Positions 37,636 to 46,462 of a DNA stretch of 64,000 nucleotides are shown one piece after another. The stretch spans positions 62,001 to 126,000 of the forward strand of contig CAZIMO010000002.1 in the NCBI GenBank assembly GCA_964540535.1, written 5' to 3'. The stretch is from Fimenecus sp964540535 (GTDB lineage Bacteria > Bacillota > Clostridia > Oscillospirales > Acutalibacteraceae). The position numbers were made by a program, and so were the translations under genes. Within the stretch, counting starts at the first letter, position 1. The number at the start of each line of letters is the position of its first letter. The notes under the pieces are model-generated. The model made no database searches. It saw only the letters and a program-made list of their open reading frames with translations, and had not been told where the DNA came from.

Positions 37636-38427
37636 TTATTCAACAATCCATTTGAAATAGGAAAACGGGGTGAAGTCGATAATCATATAACGCGGTAAGG
37701 CATACGGGTTATCGTTGGGTGTTAAATGGCGGAAATGGTTATAGTCAAACGCCAGCTTAACACCTGCTTCTTTTAAAATATCATCTATACCGTCGGTTCG
37801 TCTGCCGTATGGAAAGGCAAAATATGTATCGTCAATTAAATCGGTATTAAAATCTGCAAGAAGCTCCTCGGCTGTAAGCTCTTGAATGATTTTACGGTTA
37901 ATCCCCTCCTTTGACTTACGGTGCAAATCGTGGGAATGTGAATAATACTCAACATTTTCGGTATTTTTAATATCTTCAAGCTTTAAAAAACTTTCTGCAT
38001 CATCAGTTAAATGCTTACCTATTACAAAGCAAACGCCTTTAAAATCATATTTTTCTAAAATAGGCTTTACAATATCGTTGAAATTCTTATAGCCGTCATC
38101 AAAAGTCAGCGCAACCGCTTTTTCTTCGATTTGAAGCTCTCCGTGAATGTAAGAATTCACTTCATCCATTGAATATGTTGTAAATCCGTTATCATAAAGA
38201 TATTCCATCTGCTTTTCAAACTGTGAAACAGACAAGGTATAAATATCGTCTTTATATTCCGTTTGCTTTTCTTCATCGCTTACAACGCCGTGATATGCAA
38301 GCACACACAAGCCGTTACGGGTAACATAATGAGGAATAACGATCTTAATAAGAAACAAAGAAACAATTAAAACGCACAATGTAAGTGAAATTGCTTTAAT
38401 AGGCTTTTTTCGGTTCGTTTTTTTCAA
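37636..38427 (-). CDS. Membrane-anchored polysaccharide deacetylase (CE4)
   Basis: 263 residues. Uncleaved N-terminal membrane anchor (about 12-31), then a NodB-type domain: LAYHGVV, catalytic/metal TFDDGY, metal-binding HSHDLH, and FAFPYGRR. Likely removes acetyl groups from cell-wall or capsular sugar outside the membrane. Monocistronic by position. Confidence 0.9.
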   Translation of the reverse strand: MKKTNRKKPIKAISLTLCVLIVSLFLIKIVIPHYVTRNGLCVLAYHGVVSDEEKQTEYKDDIYTLSVSQFEKQMEYLYDNGFTTYSMDEVNSYIHGELQIEEKAVALTFDDGYKNFNDIVKPILEKYDFKGVCFVIGKHLTDDAESFLKLEDIKNTENVEYYSHSHDLHRKSKEGINRKIIQELTAEELLADFNTDLIDDTYFAFPYGRRTDGIDDILKEAGVKLAFDYNHFRHLTPNDNPYALPRYMIIDFTPFSYFKWIVE

Positions 38428-38577
38428 TTTTATCCCTCGCTTATTATATACAATTTAAATATAACATTTTTCAATGCGATTGTCAAACCGACTATCGGAA
38501 TATCGCTTAATATTACAGTATTATAAAATTGCCTTTTTATTTATTTTGACAAAAGTGTATTTTTTACAATTTTTATG

Positions 38578-38606
38578 TTGACGGAAAATGGGATTTATGA
38601 TAAAAT
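38578..38606 (+). promoter_or_regulatory. Promoter of the 32-residue membrane peptide gene
   Basis: TTGACG (38578-38583), 17 bases, TAAAAT (38601-38606). The remaining bases of the 400-base gap (38428-38577) show no gene. Confidence 0.8.
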
Positions 38607-38635
38607 TTTGAAAGTAAATATGAGGAGTGACAACA

Positions 38636-38734
38636 GTGTTTAAAATCCAGCAAACAAAAGCATATTCGGCTTTGATTTCTGTTGGTATTGCTGTTTCTGC
38701 TTTTCATTTATTACTTTTATCATTTATTTTTTAA
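38636..38734 (+). CDS. 32-residue hydrophobic membrane peptide
   Basis: GTG start at 38636 (GGAG eight bases upstream), TAA at 38732-38734. Short basic/polar start (FKIQQTK) followed by one membrane helix (AYSALISVGIAVSAFHLLLL). Own promoter, and a terminator directly after the stop. Resembles in size and layout type I toxin peptides or small membrane regulators, but no antitoxin RNA is evident. Function unknown. Confidence 0.6.
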   Translation: MFKIQQTKAYSALISVGIAVSAFHLLLLSFIF

Positions 38735-38764
38735 GCGACGGATTTTCCGCCGCTGTTTTTTTGC
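38734..38764 (+). terminator. Terminator of the membrane peptide gene
   Basis: AGCGACGGA, TTTT loop region, TCCGCCGCT followed by GTTTTTTT. Confidence 0.85.
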
Positions 38765-38829
38765 GTATTTTTACTACGCCATTATTAAAGTATAATATTT
38801 AATGAATAAACGAAAGGTTGGTGTGAATT

Positions 38830-39876
38830 TTGAAAGCTTATTTAATGCTTCAAGACGGCTCTGTATTTACAGGTACTGCCGCCGGAAAATTCAAAGAAAC
38901 TGTATGTGAAGTTGTATTCAACACATCAATGACAGGATATGTTGAAATGCTCTCTGACCCCGCTAACAAGGGTCTTGGCATTGTAATGACTTATCCGCTT
39001 ATAGGCAACTACGGTGTGTGCCACGAGGATATGGAAAACGAGAAGCTTTTCCCTGCCGCTCTTTTGGTTCACGAGCTTTGCGGAAAGCCCTCAAATTTCA
39101 GAAGCGAAATGACTCTTAACGGATTTCTTACAAAATATGAAATCCCCTGCATTAAGGGTCTTGACACCCGTGAAATTGTTATGCACATTCGTGAAAACGG
39201 TGCAATGAAGGGCATTATAACCGATGACATTTCAGACAAAGACGCTCTTCTTGAAAAAATTAAGGCTTATAAATGCGATTACACAATCCAGCAAGACGAT
39301 GCAAAGGTAATAAGCACGGACGGCGAAAAGCTTGCATTCCTTGACCTGGGTGCAAAGAACAGTATGATTGACGCTTTTGTTCAGCACGGATTTGCTGTAA
39401 CCCGTTTTCCTGTTTCAACAACCGCAGAAGAAATTCTTGCAGGCGAATTTGATGGTATTGTGATTTCAAACGGCGCTGAAAATGAAGAAGTATACACAAA
39501 GCTTGACGAAATCAAAAAGCTTTGCGAAAGCGGACTTCCGGTATTCGCAATCGGTTTAGGCCATCAGCTTACAGCCCTTGCAAACGGCGGTAAGCTTGAA
39601 AAGATGTTATACGGTCACAGAGGAGCAAACTATCCTGTAAAGTTTACTGAATTTGACAAGACATATATCACCGTGCACAATCACGGCTACACGGTAAGCG
39701 AAGCGCCTGCAAATTCAGAAGTAATGTGCGTAAATGTTAATGACAAGACTATTGAGGGTCTTAAATATACGGACAAGCCGATTATTTCGGTTCAGTTCAC
39801 GCCGGACTCTTGTAAAGGTCCGAATACTTCGTTTTTATTTGATGATTTTATAAAGATGATTAAGGAGGGCAAATAA
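38830..39876 (+). CDS. carA: Carbamoyl phosphate synthase small subunit without glutaminase triad
   Basis: 348 residues, TTG start. The N-terminal domain (FNTSMTGYVEMLSDP, TYPLIGNYG) and class I amidotransferase fold are intact (LGHQL, HNHGYTV), but the catalytic residues are gone. The nucleophile cysteine of GICLGHQ is glycine (AIGLGHQ, G242, codon GGT at 39553). The HPEA pair is TPDS (T324, D326), and the usual SNGPGDP reads SNGAENE. This subunit cannot hydrolyse glutamine by the known mechanism, so CarAB should use ammonia and CarA may be structural. One base before carB. Confidence 0.93.
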   Translation: MKAYLMLQDGSVFTGTAAGKFKETVCEVVFNTSMTGYVEMLSDPANKGLGIVMTYPLIGNYGVCHEDMENEKLFPAALLVHELCGKPSNFRSEMTLNGFLTKYEIPCIKGLDTREIVMHIRENGAMKGIITDDISDKDALLEKIKAYKCDYTIQQDDAKVISTDGEKLAFLDLGAKNSMIDAFVQHGFAVTRFPVSTTAEEILAGEFDGIVISNGAENEEVYTKLDEIKKLCESGLPVFAIGLGHQLTALANGGKLEKMLYGHRGANYPVKFTEFDKTYITVHNHGYTVSEAPANSEVMCVNVNDKTIEGLKYTDKPIISVQFTPDSCKGPNTSFLFDDFIKMIKEGK

Positions 39877-39877
39877 G

Positions 39878-42800
39878 ATGTTGGATAAAAGCATTAAAAA
39901 AGTAATGGTTATCGGCTCAGGCCCCATCGTCATAGGTCAAGCCGCTGAATTTGACTATGCAGGCACACAGGCTTGCCGTTCACTTAAAGAAGAAGGCATT
40001 GAGGTTGTTCTTATCAACTCAAATCCTGCTACAATTATGACTGACGGCGACATTGCCGACAAGGTTTATATCGAACCGCTCACAATCCCTACAATCACAA
40101 AAATCATTGAAAAAGAAAAGCCCGACTCACTTCTTCCCTCTCTTGGCGGACAGACAGGTCTTAACCTTGCAATGGAGCTTAATGAATTGGGTATTCTTGA
40201 AAAGAATAATGTCCGTCTTATCGGTATTAATGCAGAGTCAATCAAAAAGGCAGAGGACAGACAGGCTTTTAAGGACACAATGGAAGCTATCGGCGAGCCT
40301 TGTATTGAATCTTTGGTTGTTGAAACAGTTGAAGACGCAGTTGAGTTTTCAGAAAAAATCGGTTATCCTGTAATTGTACGCCCTGCATATACTCTTGGCG
40401 GTACAGGCGGCGGTATTGCAGAAAACGAAGAAGAGCTTCGTGAAATCGCGTCAAACGGTATCCGTCTTTCACGAGTTAATCAAGTTCTTATTGAAAAATG
40501 TATTTCAGGCTGGAAAGAAATCGAGTTTGAAACAATGCGTGACTCAAAAGGCAACTGCATTACAATTTGCAGTATGGAAAATATGGACCCTGTCGGCATT
40601 CACACAGGCGATTCAATCGTTGTAGCGCCTGCTCAGACCCTTATGGACAAGGAATATTCAATGCTTCGCAATGCCGCACTCAACATTATTGAGGCTCTGG
40701 ATATTCAAGGCGGTTGTAATGTTCAGTTTGCGCTTCACCCCTCATCGTTCAAATATGCGGTTATTGAGGTTAATCCAAGAGTTTCACGTTCATCTGCATT
40801 GGCATCAAAGGCTACGGGCTTTCCCATTGCAAGAGTTGCTTCAAAAATCGCTCTCGGTTTGGGTCTTGATGAAATTCCCAACGCAGTTACAGGCAAAACC
40901 TACGCATCATTTGAGCCTGCAATCGACTACATTGTATGCAAATTTCCCAAATGGCCCTTTGACAAGTTTGTTACCGCAAAGAAAACTCTCGGCACACAGA
41001 TGAGAGCTACCGGTGAGGTTATGTCTATTGCCCGCACCTTTGAGGCGGCGCTTCACAAGTCAATTCATTCGCTTGAAGACGGCAGAGAATCGCTTCTTCT
41101 TGACTCGTTTATGGAAATGAGTGTTGAAGAAATCAGAGAACAGCTTTATCATATTGACAATATGCGTGTTTACGCTATTGCGGTTGCGATTTACAAGGGA
41201 ATTACAACAGAGGACATTTACGATATTACAAAAATTGATATGTGGTTCTTACACAAAATCAAGAAAATCGTTGAAATGGAAAAGAAACTCAAAACAGGTA
41301 TATGTGACAAGGAAACTCTTTTTGCCGCAAAACGTATGGGCTTTACTGACAATGTTATTGCTAAAAACATCGGTACAACAGGCGCCGCAATAAAGAAAAT
41401 GAGAGAGCTTTATAAAATTGAGCCTTCATTCTCGCTTGTTGACACCTGTGCCGCTGAATTTGCCGCGCAGACACCGTATTATTATTCTGATTACGGCATT
41501 GCAAACGAAGTTAATCCCGCAACAGATAAGAAAAAGATTATGGTATTGGGTTCAGGTCCTATCAGAATAGGTCAAGGCGTAGAATTCGACTACTGTTCTG
41601 TTCACTCTGTATGGGCGCTAAAAAAGCAGGGTTGTGAGGCAATTATCGTAAACAACAACCCCGAAACTGTTTCAACTGACTTTGATGTTTCGGACAAGCT
41701 CTATTTTGAACCTCTTACTCCCGAATATGTTACAAGCATTGTTGAGCTTGAAAAACCCGACGGAGCTATTGTTCAGTTCGGCGGTCAGACCGCAATTAAG
41801 CTTACAAAAACTCTTAACGATTTAGGCGTGCCGATTTTAGGTACTGATGCTGACAGCGTTGACGCCGCAGAGGACAGAGAGCGTTTTGACGAAATTCTTG
41901 AACAGTGCGAAATAGCAAGACCAAAGGGTCAGACAGTTTTCACAATTGAAGCCGCTCTTGACGCCGCGCACGAGCTCGGTTACCCTGTACTTGTAAGACC
42001 CAGCTATGTTTTAGGCGGTCAGGGTATGCAGATTGCCGCTAACGATGAGGATATTAAAGAATTTATGGGTCTTATCACAAAGACCATCGACATATCAGAG
42101 CATCCCGTGCTTGTTGACAAATACCTTATGGGCAAGGAAGTTGAGATTGACGCAATTTGCGACGGCACTGACATTCTTATTCCCGGTATTATGGAGCATA
42201 TTGACCGCGCAGGCATTCACTCGGGAGACTCTATTTCGGTTTATCCCGCAGTATCGCTTTCAAAACAGGTTCAAGATACAATTGTTGACTACTCAAAGCG
42301 TCTTGCCAAAGCACTTCGTGTTGTAGGTATGATGAACATTCAGTTTATTGTACTTGATGAAAAGGTTTATATTATTGAGGTTAATCCACGTTCTTCAAGA
42401 ACAGTTCCTTATATCAGTAAAGTAACAGGTATTCCTGCAATAAGCCTTGCTACCCGCGCAATGCTCGGCGAAAAGATTGCCGATATGGGCTACGGCACAG
42501 GACTTTATAAGAACAGCGGATATTTTGCAATCAAGCTTCCTGTATTCTCATTTGAAAAGATTACAGGCGCTGAAACAGCCCTCGGTCCGGAAATGAAATC
42601 AACAGGTGAGGTTCTCGGTATTTCAACAGATTACAACGAGGCTCTTCTCAAAGCATTTGAGGGCGGCGGAATTTCAATGCCTAAAAATGCTAAAATCGTA
42701 ATTTCGGTTCGTGATAAGGACAAGGCAGAGGTTGCCGAGATGCTTAAAGAGTTTAAAAATTCAGAATTTGAATTTTATGCAACTCCGGGTACCTGTGAGG

Positions 42801-43090
42801 CTCTTCGCAAAGACGGAATTCAATGCAGTGAGGTAAGTTCATTAAGCGGTGCTTCACCGAGTATTATGGATATGCTGCAGAACGGCGAGGTTTCGCTCAT
42901 AATTAACACAGCTACACACGGCAGACTTACAGACCGTGATGGCTTTAAGCTTCGCAGACTTGCAGTGGAATCAGGCAATGCGTGCCTTACATCGCTTGAC
43001 GCGGCTCTTGCCGTTATGAGAAGTACATTTACTGTGCCTGACGGACAAATGAGCCTTACCGATATTGCGACACTCAAAATAAATAACTGA
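39878..43090 (+). CDS. carB: Carbamoyl phosphate synthase large subunit
   Basis: 1070 residues, full length: two homologous ATP-grasp halves (KKVMVIGSGPIVIGQAAEFDYAG and KKIMVLGSGPIRIGQGVEFDYC), NPRVSRSSALASKATG and NPRSSRTVPYISKVTG metal sites, and the C-terminal MGS-like allosteric domain. Makes carbamoyl phosphate for pyrimidines and arginine. Nothing missing, so ammonia-dependent synthesis remains possible with the altered CarA. Ribosome site AAGGAGG. Confidence 0.97.
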   Translation: MLDKSIKKVMVIGSGPIVIGQAAEFDYAGTQACRSLKEEGIEVVLINSNPATIMTDGDIADKVYIEPLTIPTITKIIEKEKPDSLLPSLGGQTGLNLAMELNELGILEKNNVRLIGINAESIKKAEDRQAFKDTMEAIGEPCIESLVVETVEDAVEFSEKIGYPVIVRPAYTLGGTGGGIAENEEELREIASNGIRLSRVNQVLIEKCISGWKEIEFETMRDSKGNCITICSMENMDPVGIHTGDSIVVAPAQTLMDKEYSMLRNAALNIIEALDIQGGCNVQFALHPSSFKYAVIEVNPRVSRSSALASKATGFPIARVASKIALGLGLDEIPNAVTGKTYASFEPAIDYIVCKFPKWPFDKFVTAKKTLGTQMRATGEVMSIARTFEAALHKSIHSLEDGRESLLLDSFMEMSVEEIREQLYHIDNMRVYAIAVAIYKGITTEDIYDITKIDMWFLHKIKKIVEMEKKLKTGICDKETLFAAKRMGFTDNVIAKNIGTTGAAIKKMRELYKIEPSFSLVDTCAAEFAAQTPYYYSDYGIANEVNPATDKKKIMVLGSGPIRIGQGVEFDYCSVHSVWALKKQGCEAIIVNNNPETVSTDFDVSDKLYFEPLTPEYVTSIVELEKPDGAIVQFGGQTAIKLTKTLNDLGVPILGTDADSVDAAEDRERFDEILEQCEIARPKGQTVFTIEAALDAAHELGYPVLVRPSYVLGGQGMQIAANDEDIKEFMGLITKTIDISEHPVLVDKYLMGKEVEIDAICDGTDILIPGIMEHIDRAGIHSGDSISVYPAVSLSKQVQDTIVDYSKRLAKALRVVGMMNIQFIVLDEKVYIIEVNPRSSRTVPYISKVTGIPAISLATRAMLGEKIADMGYGTGLYKNSGYFAIKLPVFSFEKITGAETALGPEMKSTGEVLGISTDYNEALLKAFEGGGISMPKNAKIVISVRDKDKAEVAEMLKEFKNSEFEFYATPGTCEALRKDGIQCSEVSSLSGASPSIMDMLQNGEVSLIINTATHGRLTDRDGFKLRRLAVESGNACLTSLDAALAVMRSTFTVPDGQMSLTDIATLKINN

Positions 43091-43143
43091 ATTCAAGTTA
43101 ATATTTTGACAACAAAAAATATATAATTTACACAGAAATGCTG

Positions 43144-43162
43144 AAACAGAAATTCTGTTTCA
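43144..43162 (+). terminator. Palindromic hairpin after carB
   Basis: GAAACAG-AAATT-CTGTTTC, a perfect stem with only a weak T-rich tail; possible partial terminator. Confidence 0.45.
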
Positions 43163-43195
43163 ACTTTCTGTATTATCCTTAAGGAGTTGATTTTT

Positions 43196-44362
43196 TTGGC
43201 ATACGATATTATTGATTATGCAATCTTAAATGCCCATAAGGATTTTAGTAAACTCCCCTTTTCAAAAGTTGACGGACTTATTTTTTCACAGCTCTCATAT
43301 TTAAATTTTGACAATTTAATTCCCGATACAAAAAACAGGAGCAAGGGCATTTATCTTTCACAAGTAGCTGAAACCGAAAGTGAAAATTATGAGAAAATTT
43401 TTCCTCTTGAGCGCACAGCGGAGCGAAACAAAAAGCTTCTCAATGCAGTGGCTTACAGTAACCGTTACGGAAAAATCCGTGTAAACTATTATGAAAATAT
43501 TTTCGACATTGAAAAGGATACACAGTTCTGCGCATTAACATTTATATTTCCCAACGGTGACGCCTGCATAGCTTTCAGAGGAACGGACTCAACAATTACC
43601 GGTTGGAAAGAAAATTTCAATATGCTTTTTAACTCAACGGTTGCATCGCATCAGCATTCGGTTAAATATGTAGAACGAGTTGCAAAAAAGGTTAAGGGTA
43701 ATATTATTCTTGCAGGACATTCAAAGGGCGGAAATGTTGCAATTTACGCAGGCGCAATGTGCAACGATGAAACAAAGAAAAGAATAACTGAAATTCAAAG
43801 CTTTGACAGCCCCGGATTTACTAAAGAATTTATTGAATCTGAGCAGTACATTAAAACCGAAGAAAAGATTGCTAAATTTGTTCCCGAAGAGTCAATGATA
43901 GGACTGCTTCTTAATAACCGTGACAATTACAAAATAATTAAAAGCGACGGAATAGGTATTTTTCAGCACGATCCGTTTATGTGGCAGGTTGAAAATGATG
44001 ATTTTGTAAACGGTGAAAAGCTTTACACTCGCTCACAGCTTGTTGATTCGACATTTAACGATTGGGTTTACAATGCTGAAATTGAACAGAGAGAGCAGTT
44101 TGTTGAGTCTCTTTTCCAAATGATAAATGCCGCTAACGCTGAAAATGCCACAAGCTTTATTGATTGGACTGAAAATCTAAAAAACAACTCGACCTTGGTT
44201 TATGAAAATATCAAAGATTTAGACCCCGAAACAAGGACTCTTGTACTTAAAGGCTTTGGCAGTTTTTTCTCGGCATTTGGTAAAAATATAAAATCAACTC
44301 CGAAGAAAATATTGGCAGATACATTGAAAAAAATAAAGGAAATCACCAAAACTGACGACTGA
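43196..44362 (+). CDS. Alpha/beta-hydrolase, lipase-like (Mbeg1/DUF2974 type)
   Basis: 388 residues from TTG 43196 (AAGGAG nine bases upstream). Lipase-like core: CIAFRGTDSTITGWKENFNM, nucleophile elbow AGHSKGGNVAIYAG (serine), later FDSPGF and QHDPFMW with a candidate aspartate/histidine. No signal peptide, so intracellular. Family members in Clostridia are uncharacterised; lipid or ester substrate unknown. Confidence 0.8.
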   Translation: MAYDIIDYAILNAHKDFSKLPFSKVDGLIFSQLSYLNFDNLIPDTKNRSKGIYLSQVAETESENYEKIFPLERTAERNKKLLNAVAYSNRYGKIRVNYYENIFDIEKDTQFCALTFIFPNGDACIAFRGTDSTITGWKENFNMLFNSTVASHQHSVKYVERVAKKVKGNIILAGHSKGGNVAIYAGAMCNDETKKRITEIQSFDSPGFTKEFIESEQYIKTEEKIAKFVPEESMIGLLLNNRDNYKIIKSDGIGIFQHDPFMWQVENDDFVNGEKLYTRSQLVDSTFNDWVYNAEIEQREQFVESLFQMINAANAENATSFIDWTENLKNNSTLVYENIKDLDPETRTLVLKGFGSFFSAFGKNIKSTPKKILADTLKKIKEITKTDD

Positions 44363-44380
44363 TTTTTAATTTACCTCAAA

Positions 44381-44428
44381 AAAGAGTGAGCATATCTCAA
44401 ACGGATACGCTCACTCTGATTTTTTATT
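44381..44428. terminator. Bidirectional terminator
   Basis: AGAGTGAGC, 17-base loop, GCTCACTCT with T-runs on both sides; serves the hydrolase and the convergent hemolysin III-like gene. Confidence 0.9.
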
Positions 44429-44442
44429 ATATTGAATGTACT

Positions 44443-45111
44443 TTATACGAAAACATATAAATAAAGTCCGAAAAAATGACACACAGAGCCTGCAATTACA
44501 AAGAAATGAAATACTGCGTGAAAATATTTCTTCTTTGCTCCTATGCCGTATATTATAGCGCCGAGAGTATAGGCGATACCGCCTGCAAGCATAAGAAAAA
44601 TTGCATTATGGTCGAAGTTTTTCCACAACACTGCAAAGGTGACAATTATAGACCAGCCGAGAACAATATACAGTACCATTTGAAGCACTTTTGTCTTATT
44701 GAAAAGCGCAAATGTAATTGACATTCCCAATGCGACGGTCAGCCATATTGCTATGAAAAGTCCCCAGCCTAAAAAGGCGTTTAAGGGAACAACAATAGCC
44801 ACTGCAAAGGGTGTGATTGTACCTGCAATCATAGGATAGATCATTGCGTGATCAACCATTCGCATTGCTCTTTTGCCACGGTTATTATGCAGCGCGTGGT
44901 AAACCGCTGAGCAAGAATAGACGGCTATCATTGTAATACCGTATACTATACTTAAAACTAAGTAATCCCAACGCGAAAGCACTATTGAACGGGCAATACA
45001 CAGTATCGTTGCAATTATAGCAAAGCCGCCGCCTACCATATGTGAAATTGAATTAAGCCACTCTTCGCCTCTTGAATAATTTACCAATGCTATTTTATCT
45101 AAACGGCTCAT
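44443..45111 (-). CDS. Hemolysin III / PAQR-family membrane protein
   Basis: 222 residues, seven membrane helices. EWLNSISHMVGGGFAII, SAVYHALHNNRGKRAMRMVDHAMIY and the final FHFFVIAGSVCHFF give the conserved Ser/Asp/His metal site of the TrhA/hemolysin III group. Affects membrane lipid homeostasis in other bacteria; the hemolysin name is historical. Confidence 0.93.
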   Translation of the reverse strand: MSRLDKIALVNYSRGEEWLNSISHMVGGGFAIIATILCIARSIVLSRWDYLVLSIVYGITMIAVYSCSAVYHALHNNRGKRAMRMVDHAMIYPMIAGTITPFAVAIVVPLNAFLGWGLFIAIWLTVALGMSITFALFNKTKVLQMVLYIVLGWSIIVTFAVLWKNFDHNAIFLMLAGGIAYTLGAIIYGIGAKKKYFHAVFHFFVIAGSVCHFFGLYLYVFV

Positions 45112-45192
45112 ACATAATCTCCTTTCATTTTATATACTATATTATGATTGTTTTTTGCTGAAAATAAAATATATTTTAGTTTACAAAATAAA

Positions 45193-45228
45193 AATACTCC
45201 GCAATTATTGGTTGCGGAGTATTTTTGT
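45193..45228. terminator. Terminator after dnaJ
   Basis: ATACTCCGCAA, loop, TTGCGGAGTAT with T-rich sides; ends the hrcA operon on the minus strand. Confidence 0.88.
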
Positions 45229-45244
45229 GCTGTTTTAAGGGTGT

Positions 45245-46396
45245 TTATTTCTTTTTCTTGCCGAAAAAGCCCTTCTTACCGTCGTCAAGGTTATCAGCTG
45301 CGCCAAATTCCAATGCAAGCTGACGAAGAAGCTCTTCTTGCTTATCTGTAAGTTTTTTGGGTACATCAACGATAATTCTTACAAGCTGATCGCCCTTGCC
45401 CATACCGCTTCGATTCTGAATACCTCTGCCGCGAAGCTTAAATATATCGCCTGGCTGTGTGCCTGCCGGCACATTATATTCAACCTTGCCGTCAAGTGTT
45501 GGAACTTGAATTGTACAGCCTAAAGCTACTTGCATAAAGGTAAGGTGAACATCGCACCACACATTATAGCCGTCACGCTCAAAAATCGGGTGTGGACGTA
45601 CATTGACAACAATGTTAAGATCACCTGCAGGACCGCCGTTAGCTCCTTTATTGCCTTGTCCGCGTACTGTAAGTATCTGACGGTCATCAATACCGGCAGG
45701 AATGTTAATGTCAAGCTTTGCGCTTTTACGCACTCTGCCTGCGCCGTTACACTTTTTACAGGGATTTTCAATAATTGTTCCCCTGCCGTTACAGCGTGAG
45801 CAAGGCTTGCTTGACTGAATTACGCCGAAAGGCGTTCTCTGCTGAACCATCACTTGACCGCGGCCGTTACATTCGGGACAGGTTTTGGGCGAATGACCGC
45901 TTTGGCAACCGCTGCCGTGGCATTCTTCACAGGTTTCAATACGCATTGTGTCAACGCTTCGTTTACAGCCCTTTGCCGCTTCTTCAAATGAAATTGTAAC
46001 GCTCGCTTGGGTATCACTGCCTCTTTGGGGAGCGTTGGGATTTGCTCTGCCGCCGCCAAAACCTCCGCCGAAGCCGTTGCCGAAAATCGAGCCGAAAATG
46101 TCACCCAAATCGAAATCCATTCCGCCAAATCCGCCGCCGTATGCACTGCCGCCTGCGCCGTAGTTAGGGTCAACACCTGCGTGTCCGAATTGGTCATAAC
46201 GAGCTTTTTTTTCGCTGTCAGAAAGCACTTCGTAGGCTTCGTTAGCCTCTTTAAACTTTTCTTCGGCTTCTTTATTGTCGGGATTTAAGTCGGGATGATA
46301 TTTTTTTGCAGCTTTTCGGTAAGCCTTTTTAATCTCGTCATCTGACGCAGATTTGTCAACACCGAGTACCTCATAATAATCTCTTTTTTCTGCCAT
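45245..46396 (-). CDS. dnaJ: Chaperone DnaJ
   Basis: 383 residues from the ATG at 46396. J domain with HPD (KYHPDLNPD), Gly/Phe region about 75-120, four CxxCxGxG zinc repeats (CEECHGSG, CPECNGRG, CSRCNGRG, CKKCNGAG) and the C-terminal substrate domain. Stimulates the DnaK ATPase. Last gene of the heat-shock operon. Confidence 0.98.
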   Translation of the reverse strand: MAEKRDYYEVLGVDKSASDDEIKKAYRKAAKKYHPDLNPDNKEAEEKFKEANEAYEVLSDSEKKARYDQFGHAGVDPNYGAGGSAYGGGFGGMDFDLGDIFGSIFGNGFGGGFGGGRANPNAPQRGSDTQASVTISFEEAAKGCKRSVDTMRIETCEECHGSGCQSGHSPKTCPECNGRGQVMVQQRTPFGVIQSSKPCSRCNGRGTIIENPCKKCNGAGRVRKSAKLDINIPAGIDDRQILTVRGQGNKGANGGPAGDLNIVVNVRPHPIFERDGYNVWCDVHLTFMQVALGCTIQVPTLDGKVEYNVPAGTQPGDIFKLRGRGIQNRSGMGKGDQLVRIIVDVPKKLTDKQEELLRQLALEFGAADNLDDGKKGFFGKKKK

Positions 46397-46420
46397 AAGT
46401 ATCTCCAAATATACTAACTC

Positions 46421-46447
46421 ACGGACAGACCGTTACAGTCTGTCCGT
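46421..46447 (-). promoter_or_regulatory. Perfect hairpin between dnaK and dnaJ
   Basis: ACGGACAGAC, seven-base loop, GTCTGTCCGT: a ten-base perfect stem without a T-run on the coding strand. Likely mRNA processing or stability element that sets the DnaK:DnaJ ratio. Confidence 0.6.
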
Positions 46448-46462
46448 AAATTTTTGGTTTAA

